Source: a bacterium (GTDB taxonomy: Bacteria > Patescibacteriota > Gracilibacteria > UM-FILTER-43-11). Taken from it: a stretch of DNA of 10,830 nt. Positions 6,725-10,830 of this stretch are shown piece by piece. Below the pieces are notes generated by a model. The model made no database searches and had not been told where the DNA came from. It saw only the letters and a program-made list of their open reading frames with translations. Each line of letters begins with the position of its first letter. Position 1 is the stretch's first letter. The DNA is taken from the NCBI GenBank assembly GCA_030426875.1, contig JAUHXI010000031.1, positions 1 to 10,830 of the forward strand. The letters run 5' to 3'. The translations under genes were made by a program, and so were the position numbers.

Positions 6725-7681
6725 TCATTTCCGCTCTTCAGGCTTCACAAATTCCATTTCCAATTCTTTGAATACTCCCTCTTCTGTATCGCCGGCGATG
6801 ATTTCGCCTTTATGGTGTAGGCCATATTCGTTGAGCATGTAGCCCATTTCAATCGCTTTTTTGCGCATTTTGATGTTGAATTCTTTGCTGCCTGTAAAAT
6901 AAAGGAGGGCGGCTCCATAGCTTTCTTCGGGGACGAATCGGACGTCGACTTGTAGATTGTTGGGGAAGATGACGAAGGAGATTTTGGTTGAACCGCTTCC
7001 TAACAAGGTCATTTTTTTAAAGTGCGTTGTGATTTTAGCTTCTGCCATTTTTGGGTCGACGTTTCCGGTGACCAAAATATCCATGTCGCCGACGGTTTTG
7101 GAGCCTCGGCGATAACTTCCTGCAATCTGAATGTGCTTGGCTCCTTTTAATTGTTGGAGGAGTGGGATGAAGGTTTGAGCTACTTTTTCGACCTCCTCTC
7201 GTTCATGGCGTTTCTTTTTTTGTTGATCGGTGTCGATGGCGTCTAGAATTTTTTCGACCATTTTTTTCCCGAATCCCGGTAGCTGTTCCAGGGCTCCTGA
7301 TTTGGCCTGTCGGACGAGTTCTTTTTTGCTGGTGACTGCTGCTGTGGTGTAAAGTTGGCCAATTCGTTTGGGTCCTAATCCGGGGATTTCGAGGAGTTTT
7401 CGGACGGATTCTGGGATTTCGGTGCGGAGTTTTTCTAGATGTTCCATGTGGCCTGTTTCGATGAATTCGACCATTTTTAAGGCCAAGGCTTCTCCAATTT
7501 TTGGTAGTTTTTGAAATGTTTTCGCGTCGGCATCTTTTTTTGTGATGGGTTGGGCTTCTTCGACTAAGATTCGTGCGGCTTCTTGGTAGGCGCGGATGGT
7601 GAAGAATCCTTCGCCTTTGATGCCTAGGAGGTCTGCGATTTCGTTGAAGGCGGCGGCGATGGGTTGGTTGTAGGTTTTCAT
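6725..7681 (-). CDS. polX: Family X DNA polymerase core without PHP domain
   Basis: A 318-residue pol beta-type DNA polymerase, expected to fill short gaps in base-excision repair or end joining. The N-terminal 8-kDa-like domain (about 1-50) starts with AAAFNEIADLLGI. Helix-hairpin-helix segments follow at 57-75 (LPKIGEALALKM), 97-110 (LEIPGLGPKRIG) and 131-146 (LEQLPGFGKKM). The nucleotidyltransferase motif GSYRRGSKTVGDMD is at 188-201 with metal-binding D199 and D201, the third aspartate is D246 (QVDVR), and YFTGS is at 261-265. Most bacterial PolX proteins are about 570 residues and carry a C-terminal PHP exonuclease; here the protein stops at the natural end of the polymerase core (VKPEERK, then TGA), and no PHP-like frame follows. 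The ATG gives a normal family N-terminus. A TATAAT 6 bases upstream suggests a leaderless mRNA. It is divergent from the peptide operon. Confidence 0.93.
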   Translation of the reverse strand: MKTYNQPIAAAFNEIADLLGIKGEGFFTIRAYQEAARILVEEAQPITKKDADAKTFQKLPKIGEALALKMVEFIETGHMEHLEKLRTEIPESVRKLLEIPGLGPKRIGQLYTTAAVTSKKELVRQAKSGALEQLPGFGKKMVEKILDAIDTDQQKKKRHEREEVEKVAQTFIPLLQQLKGAKHIQIAGSYRRGSKTVGDMDILVTGNVDPKMAEAKITTHFKKMTLLGSGSTKISFVIFPNNLQVDVRFVPEESYGAALLYFTGSKEFNIKMRKKAIEMGYMLNEYGLHHKGEIIAGDTEEGVFKELEMEFVKPEERK

Positions 7682-7687
7682 GTATTG

Positions 7688-7693
7688 ATTATA
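7688..7693 (-). promoter_or_regulatory. Perfect -10 box 6 bases before the polX start
   Basis: TATAAT on the minus strand, with CAATAC between it and the ATG. Transcription would start at or next to the A of the ATG, so the polX mRNA is probably leaderless. The -35 region (about TCGCTT) is weak. Confidence 0.55.
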
Positions 7694-7799
7694 GGAAAGA
7701 ATCTGGAGGAAAGCGAGCTGCGCTTATTTTTTAGTGTAATTATTTTAGAAAAATTTAATAAATAGCATAATTTAGATAGTATTTGTCAACTCTAATTAA

Positions 7800-7828
7800 T
7801 TGCTATTTTTAAAATAGTATCTTATAAT
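7800..7828 (+). promoter_or_regulatory. Promoter of the small secreted peptide operon
   Basis: TTGCTA (7800-7805), a 17-base spacer and a perfect TATAAT (7823-7828) in very AT-rich DNA. Transcription should start near 7835, leaving a leader of about 44 bases before the ATG at 7879. It is the only good promoter found before the eight-gene run, although weak internal ones cannot be excluded. Confidence 0.65.
7803..7817. promoter_or_regulatory. Operator-like palindrome overlapping the promoter spacer
   Basis: CTATTTT-T-AAAATAG, perfect 7-base arms around one T, overlapping the -35 edge and spacer. A protein bound here would block polymerase. It resembles the palindrome at 5208-5224 (consensus CTRTTTTTAAAAYAG). 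Confidence 0.35.
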
Positions 7829-7832
7829 GTTT

Positions 7833-7846
7833 TTTGCTATAGCAAA
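7833..7846. promoter_or_regulatory. Palindrome TTTGCTATAGCAAA at the predicted transcript start
   Basis: A perfect 14-base palindrome immediately after the -10 box, covering the expected start point. It could be an operator or a 5'-end mRNA hairpin; the sequence alone does not decide. Confidence 0.35.
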
Positions 7847-7878
7847 TTCAATTAAAATTATTTATATAAAACTATATT

Positions 7879-7901
7879 ATGAAGAAATTACTTATTTTGC
7901 C
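7879..7901 (+). repeat. Repeated signal-peptide coding segment (copies at 8127, and diverged at 8566, 8906, 9315)
   Basis: The 23 bases from the ATG of peptide 1 are identical to 8127-8149. Copies with a few, mostly synonymous, changes start at 8566, 8906 and 9315. Conservation stops within the signal peptide, and the mature coding parts do not align. Confidence 0.75.
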
Positions 7902-8076
7902 AATTCTTGCTGCTGTTTTAGTGGCTCCTACCCTTGCTTCAAATGGGGCTAATGAAGTGGAAAGTGGTGACATTGCTTTTTATGATGACCTGCGTTGTCA
8001 AACTGATCCTCATCCGTTCTGCATTACTCCTAAGGAAAACGATTTTGCTTACATAGAACTCGACCCCCTTGCATAA
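7879..8076 (+). CDS. Secreted peptide 1 of the cluster, 65 aa, two cysteines
   Basis: First gene of the eight-gene run. A Sec signal peptide (MKKLLILPILAAVLVAPTLA) with likely cleavage after A20 leaves a 45-residue mature peptide. This is acidic (about ten D/E against two K/R), with cysteines at 40 and 48 (CQTDPHPFC) that could form one disulfide. There are no cysteines in the signal peptide. No family is recognised. Its first 23 coding bases are identical to those of the next gene, although the mature parts share nothing. The leader is A/T only, without a Shine-Dalgarno site. The next gene starts 50 bases on. Confidence 0.75.
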   Translation: MKKLLILPILAAVLVAPTLASNGANEVESGDIAFYDDLRCQTDPHPFCITPKENDFAYIELDPLA

Positions 8077-8126
8077 CCCGATCACTCACTTTATTTATAA
8101 TTATTATTACTTAATCTTCTAAAATC

Positions 8127-8270
8127 ATGAAGAAATTACTTATTTTGCCTATTCTAGCCTTTGCCTTCTTTGCCCAAACTAATTCAACCTCTGCATGTTG
8201 GAGTGAAGCCGGCACAACTGTATGGCCTACCGATGGCACAAATTGCATTGCGGAAGAGGTTTATCAATAA
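8127..8270 (+). CDS. Secreted peptide 2 of the cluster, 47 aa, two cysteines
   Basis: A very short gene: ATG AAG AAA TTA to a TAA, 47 codons. The signal peptide begins MKKLLILPILAFAFFAQTNS and ends TSA before C24. Cleavage there leaves 24 residues starting CWSEAG, with the second cysteine at 40. A mature N-terminal cysteine could also mean lipidation, but the -3 residue is T and not L/V/I, so a lipobox is poor. The mature part has four acidic and no basic residues. It is supported by the conserved signal sequence (23 bases identical to peptide 1), the AAAATC leader before the ATG shared with other members, and its place in the series. Confidence 0.7.
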   Translation: MKKLLILPILAFAFFAQTNSTSACWSEAGTTVWPTDGTNCIAEEVYQ

Positions 8271-8316
8271 ATATTGATACCTGCTCTTATTTTTTACCCA
8301 CTTAATTTAATTAATC

Positions 8317-8544
8317 ATGACTCATACACTTATTAAAAAAACTTCTGCTATTGCTTTAGCAGCACTATCCATCCTTGCAAGTTTCTCTTTTTTAACTGCA
8401 AATGCTTCTGCGTTTTATAATCAACCATTGCCTGATGTCGATTGCGGAACAACTCTGGAAGAGATTCAACAGGCAAATAAATGGGTTGCTGATAATAATG
8501 GCGATACTTTTTGTGCTTTAGGACCAGACAATCTTGAAGACTAA
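8317..8544 (+). CDS. Secreted peptide 3 of the cluster, 75 aa, two cysteines
   Basis: The signal sequence differs from the other members: MTHTLIKKTSAIALAALSIL and on to TANASA, with likely cleavage after A32. The mature peptide is about 43 residues (starting FYNQPLPD), strongly acidic, with cysteines at 43 and 66 and one predicted helix (LEEIQQANKWVADN). So it may have joined the cluster separately and not by duplication of its neighbours. The leader TTAATTAATC before the ATG matches the style of the other genes. The gap to the next gene is only 21 bases, consistent with one transcript. Confidence 0.7.
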   Translation: MTHTLIKKTSAIALAALSILASFSFLTANASAFYNQPLPDVDCGTTLEEIQQANKWVADNNGDTFCALGPDNLED

Positions 8545-8565
8545 ATTAACTTTTTACACTAAATC

Positions 8566-8844
8566 ATGAAAAAACTACTCGTTTTGCCGGTTTTACTTTT
8601 TACCCTCATCTCTACCGTTGGGCAAAATGTATCGGCTGATTATTTTCCACAATGTTCTGATCAATGGCCACAGGAAGAAATTGATAATCAATTGCCTGAC
8701 TGTGACGATTCCCAACAAGGTGACAACCAAAATGGATCGGAGAATGACTGCCCGTCAGTTAATGATCCTTATGGAATAAAAGGTCAAGACATTCTAGACA
8801 GCTGCGCTCCAGAGCCAAATCATGGCTGGGGTGGCTTAAATTAA
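8566..8844 (+). CDS. Secreted peptide 4 of the cluster, 92 aa, four cysteines
   Basis: The signal peptide MKKLLVLPVLLFTLISTVGQ NVSA is probably cut after A24. The mature part is 68 residues, the most acidic of the set (about 15 D/E, one K). Cysteines sit at 30, 46, 62 and 80, with nearly even spacing of 16, 16 and 18. Short repeated contexts (PQC-SD, PDC-DD, NDC-PS) hint at internal repetition. The middle is low-complexity and Q/N/D-rich. Family unknown. The ATG is preceded by CTAAATC, as in peptides 2 and 6. Confidence 0.72.
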   Translation: MKKLLVLPVLLFTLISTVGQNVSADYFPQCSDQWPQEEIDNQLPDCDDSQQGDNQNGSENDCPSVNDPYGIKGQDILDSCAPEPNHGWGGLN

Positions 8845-8905
8845 AATCTCTACTTTTTTATTTATTAGAGATAAAGAACAACTATATTCATTAAAAATAC
8901 TCACA

Positions 8906-9109
8906 ATGAAAAAATTACTCATCCTCCCCATTTTCGCTGGATTATTATTCGTCGCAGGTCCTACTGAAGAGGCAAGTGCAGGCCCTCCTTGCCAAATCGT
9001 TTTCAATCAGGTGCCTTGTGATGATGGGCCAAATGGTGGTGGTAATCCTGGTGGAAGCTGCCCACCTATTAAGGTTATCATTCCTGATGATGATCCTTGC
9101 AAGAATTAA
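8906..9109 (+). CDS. Secreted peptide 5 of the cluster, 67 aa, four cysteines
   Basis: The signal peptide MKKLLILPIFAGLLFVAGPT EEASA is probably cut after A25. The mature 42 residues are rich in glycine and proline (DGPNGGGNPGGSCPP) with cysteines at 29, 38, 52 and 65, enough for two disulfides, and end in DDDPCKN. It is mildly acidic. No family is recognised. The start codon is fixed by the conserved MKKLLILP. The 61-base gap before it is the longest in the run and could hold a weak internal promoter, but none is convincing. Confidence 0.72.
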   Translation: MKKLLILPIFAGLLFVAGPTEEASAGPPCQIVFNQVPCDDGPNGGGNPGGSCPPIKVIIPDDDPCKN

Positions 9110-9142
9110 TTTTTATATTTTATTCACGTTAATTAAAAAATC

Positions 9143-9286
9143 ATGAAAAAATTATTATTTGTTCTCGCCCTTGCCATAGCATCAACTGGCGCGCTCTCTT
9201 CCTCAGTATCTGCTGATATGAAAGCCGATCCTTGTGACTATAATTGTAGTGGACAGGGTGGGTATGACTATTCAAAAATTCATTAA
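9143..9286 (+). CDS. Secreted peptide 6 of the cluster, 47 aa, two cysteines
   Basis: A short gene of 47 codons. The signal peptide MKKLLFVLALAIASTGALSS SVSA is probably cut after A24. This leaves a 23-residue mature peptide with a close cysteine pair, CDYNC (31 and 35), and a glycine/tyrosine-rich end (GQGGYDYSKIH). Coding is supported by the signal sequence, the AAAAAATC leader before the ATG, and the regular 33- and 28-base gaps to its neighbours. Function unknown. Confidence 0.7.
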   Translation: MKKLLFVLALAIASTGALSSSVSADMKADPCDYNCSGQGGYDYSKIH

Positions 9287-9314
9287 TCAAGCAACTTATT
9301 AACTATCAACTTTT

Positions 9315-9491
9315 ATGAAAAAATTACTCATTTTACCAGCCTTGGCCATTGTCGCCTTGGCGACACAGGCTACTTCTGTAGCTGCTATCTATGAAAAGAA
9401 AGAAGTTCTTGAGTTTCCATGCCTTGGCATTTCCCTGGAGGATTCAATGGATGGTTGGCACTATTCGGATGGAATGTGTTGGAAATCTTAA
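9315..9491 (+). CDS. Secreted peptide 7 of the cluster, 58 aa, two cysteines
   Basis: A short gene of 58 codons. The signal peptide MKKLLILPALAIVALATQAT SVAA is probably cut after A24. The mature 34 residues carry cysteines at 36 and 55 and two tryptophans near the end (DGWHYSDGMCWKS). The first bases repeat the MKKLLILP coding sequence of peptides 1, 2 and 5 with a few changes. The ATG follows CAACTTTT, with no Shine-Dalgarno site. Function unknown. Confidence 0.7.
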   Translation: MKKLLILPALAIVALATQATSVAAIYEKKEVLEFPCLGISLEDSMDGWHYSDGMCWKS

Positions 9492-9541
9492 ATTCGATTC
9501 CAATTAACTTATTGTAACTTACTTATTAAATACACAATTTT

Positions 9542-9805
9542 ATGAAAAAATTAATCTTAGCCTCATTTTTAGGCCTCGCTGCGGTTGCTTCTGCAGGAGC
9601 TTCTACCACTTCAAACCAGATGGCCAATGTGGTCTCAGCTCAAGAATTGCAAGCAATTTGTACCAGTCCAGAAGGTGAAAACAGCCTGCTCTGCAAAGGT
9701 TATCAAGCAGGTGAAGGCGTGAATACTGACTTGGCTATCTATCCTCAAGGTAAAGATGATGAAACGCACTGTAAGCATGGTGCTTTCCATGAGTGCTATG
9801 TTTAG
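9542..9805 (+). CDS. Secreted peptide 8 of the cluster, 87 aa, four cysteines
   Basis: Last gene of the run. The signal peptide MKKLILASFLGLAAVASA is probably cut after A18; a second possible site lies after A33 (VVSA). Cysteines at 40, 51, 77 and 85 leave room for two disulfides. The mature part contains SAQELQAICTSPEGENSLLC and ends HCKHGAFHECYV, with three histidines near the last two cysteines, so metal binding is conceivable but unproven. It is the only member ending in TAG. A strong terminator follows 52 bases later. Confidence 0.75.
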   Translation: MKKLILASFLGLAAVASAGASTTSNQMANVVSAQELQAICTSPEGENSLLCKGYQAGEGVNTDLAIYPQGKDDETHCKHGAFHECYV

Positions 9806-9857
9806 GAAGTATAATATTTTTGTTTAAATAACGATAGATTGTTAAAAAGGGTTAGTC

Positions 9858-9893
9858 AAAAACACTCTGTGCGCCTTCTGGCAGGGTGTTTTT
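9858..9893 (+). terminator. Rho-independent terminator ending the peptide operon
   Basis: Arms AAAAACACTCTG and CAGGGTGTTTTT (one G-T wobble) around a 12-base loop, ending in five Ts. The loop can extend the stem further with GCC/GGC around TTCT. It lies 52 bases after the stop of peptide 8. Confidence 0.88.
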
Positions 9894-9978
9894 GCATGGT
9901 TAAAAACTCACCCCTGATCACTGACCTATATTCATCACAGGAGAAGGTTTCTTTGGTTTTAGTTTGAAATCCTATTAT

Positions 9979-10071
9979 AAAATCCCCCTGAATCCCCCTT
10001 TGGCAAAGGGGAGAGATTTATAATTTAATTTTCCGGTCCCCCTCTTGAGAAAGAGGGCTAGGGGAGATTTT
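9979..10071. repeat. Double-hairpin ATCCCCCT-type repeat element
   Basis: GC-rich element in AT-rich surroundings with two hairpins. The first is AATCCCCCTGAATC then CCCCTTT-GGC-AAAGGGG (9995-10011). The second is CCCTCTT-GAGA-AAGAGGG (10040-10057), followed by CTAGGGGAGATTT. It ends directly at the stop codon of the methyltransferase gene. Its style matches the ATCCCCCT/AGGGGGAT hairpin repeats seen in many environmental bacteria, from memory. No T-run follows the hairpins on the minus strand, so it is not a canonical terminator for that gene. Confidence 0.7.
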
Positions 10072-10758
10072 TTAAATATGAGCCCACAAAAATCCTAATG
10101 CTTGCATTTTATGGTTTGGAAAATCTTTTACCGTGTAACCCTGCCTTTCTAAAAAACGCTTCAATTCTAGATGATCTACCCCCGGCACCCAGTCATGATA
10201 CTCTAAAAAAATAGTAGACACCTTGTCGAAAATGGAAGACGGGGTGTTCAATAGAATTTCAGATTCAGCCCCTTCGCAATCCATTTTTAACAAATCTATT
10301 CTGTCTAATTTATGTTTGAGGATGAAATTTTCTAAAGTGGTTGTGCCCACGTTTTGACGCTCCCCCTCATCTTCAATGGCATGAATGAGAGAATGGTTTA
10401 AATCCTCCTGACTGATTCTCAGCTCCATTTGAGTCACCTGGTGCCATATTGCAAGGTTTTTGGGGAAGACATTTTTAACCCGGTTTTGTTTTAGATTCTG
10501 CTTCAATAATTGATAATTGCCTATATGCGGTTCAAAACTATAAATAGGCACCGTGGGATTTAAAATGGAGGCGTATAGGCTAAAAAACCCCGCGTGCCCA
10601 CCAATGTCGATCACAGCGTGTTGAGCCTGCTTGATGGCCTCATCACAAAGTCCATAGTCTCGATCTCGGAACACCTCGTTTGCCACTGCTTGATCCCCGT
10701 CATTCCGCATCGAAAGGGTCAGTTCTTTACCAAAAATTTTAATGGTTTTTTGGATCAT
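10072..10758 (-). CDS. FkbM-family SAM-dependent methyltransferase
   Basis: A 228-residue class I methyltransferase. The SAM-binding motif I is VIDIGGHAGFFSLYA (about 49-63), the acidic end of the next strand is IYSFEPHIGNYQLLKQNL (about 72-89), and the FkbM signature DLLKMDCEGAESEIL lies at about 154-168 (family form DLLKMDVEGAE). FkbM enzymes methylate hydroxyl groups of sugars or secondary metabolites; in environmental bacteria they are often linked to surface polysaccharides. The substrate here cannot be told. The ATG gives a normal N-terminus, although the frame stays open to the window edge. The upstream part overlaps repeat sequence, so I keep this start. No Shine-Dalgarno site is seen. 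It is convergent with the peptide operon but separated by its terminator, and flanked on both sides by related repeat sequence. Confidence 0.88.
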   Translation of the reverse strand: MIQKTIKIFGKELTLSMRNDGDQAVANEVFRDRDYGLCDEAIKQAQHAVIDIGGHAGFFSLYASILNPTVPIYSFEPHIGNYQLLKQNLKQNRVKNVFPKNLAIWHQVTQMELRISQEDLNHSLIHAIEDEGERQNVGTTTLENFILKHKLDRIDLLKMDCEGAESEILLNTPSSIFDKVSTIFLEYHDWVPGVDHLELKRFLERQGYTVKDFPNHKMQALGFLWAHI

Positions 10759-10776
10759 GACGATTAACTTTTTAGG

Positions 10777-10796
10777 CCGGTCCCCTTTTTGAGTAA
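10777..10796. repeat. Partial copy of the repeat found at 10033-10052
   Basis: CCGGTCCCC then TTTTTGAGTAA matches CCGGTCCCC then CTCTTGAGAAA of the downstream element at 17 of 20 bases, in the same orientation. The hairpin partner (AAGAGGG...AGGGG) is missing here. The two copies flank the methyltransferase gene. Confidence 0.5.
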
Positions 10797-10830
10797 ATAA
10801 ATGTTGACCCCAAATAGAATGAGAGTGAAA

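Noticed and set aside
9808..9816. TATAAT after peptide 8 as a promoter
   Set aside because: It has no -35 box, and the strong terminator at 9858-9893 follows within about 50 bases with no gene between.
9979..10071. CRISPR array or terminator
   Set aside because: There are only two dissimilar hairpins and no regular repeat-spacer pattern, and no T-run follows the stems on the methyltransferase strand.
10072..10758. FkbM methyltransferase as a modifying enzyme for the secreted peptides
   Set aside because: It is on the opposite strand, behind a strong terminator and a repeat. FkbM enzymes usually act on sugars or small metabolites, so proximity alone is not evidence.
10801..10830. ATG at 10801 as the start of another plus-strand gene
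   Set aside because: Only ten codons are visible before the window ends, too few to judge.

Overview
The window looks like a chromosomal piece of a small-genome, host-associated type of bacterium, most plausibly a member of the Candidate Phyla Radiation (Patescibacteria). This is an inference. It rests on the high share of unrecognisable genes, an X-family DNA polymerase without the usual bacterial PHP domain, the near absence of Shine-Dalgarno sites, and moderately AT-rich DNA. The standard genetic code fits: UGA ends the polymerase gene at the expected family length and no clear gene is read through UGA, which argues against the UGA=Gly code of Gracilibacteria/Absconditabacteria.

Left part (1-3361, + strand): three closely spaced, apparently co-transcribed genes of unknown function. 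They are a large protein with C-terminal glycine-rich membrane hairpins (probably cut by the window edge), a 122-aa helical protein, and a highly charged protein. The reading frame of the third seems broken at both ends by single extra A residues in short A runs. Next comes a lipoprotein resembling the YiiG/DUF3829 family (3458-4501). It converges with an RdgB/HAM1-type nucleotide-cleaning pyrophosphatase (4583-5185, -), and both share a perfect bidirectional terminator palindrome. Divergent from rdgB is a lysine-rich protein (5306-5755) with a near-consensus promoter. A 299-base stretch without a convincing gene follows, then a small membrane protein (6055-6660, -) and the polymerase X gene (6725-7681, -).

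Right part (7682-9893): the most interesting region. One promoter carrying palindromes precedes eight tandem small genes (47-92 codons), three of them shorter than usual gene-calling cut-offs, and a strong terminator follows. Each product has a Sec-type signal peptide, in most cases starting MKKLL, and a short acidic mature part. The mature parts are unrelated to one another, and each has exactly two or four cysteines. This looks like a diversified operon of secreted, probably disulfide-bonded mini-proteins. I recognise none of them, and no transporter, modification enzyme or obvious immunity gene accompanies them.

Far right (9894-10830): a GC-rich double-hairpin repeat of the ATCCCCCT type abuts the end of an FkbM-family methyltransferase gene (10072-10758, -). 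A partial copy of the repeat lies on the other side of that gene, so the methyltransferase is flanked by direct repeats.

Together the recognisable genes cover nucleotide-pool sanitation (rdgB), DNA repair (polX) and cell-surface or exported functions (lipoprotein, secreted peptides, methyltransferase). No tRNA, rRNA, CRISPR array, transposase or phage gene is visible.
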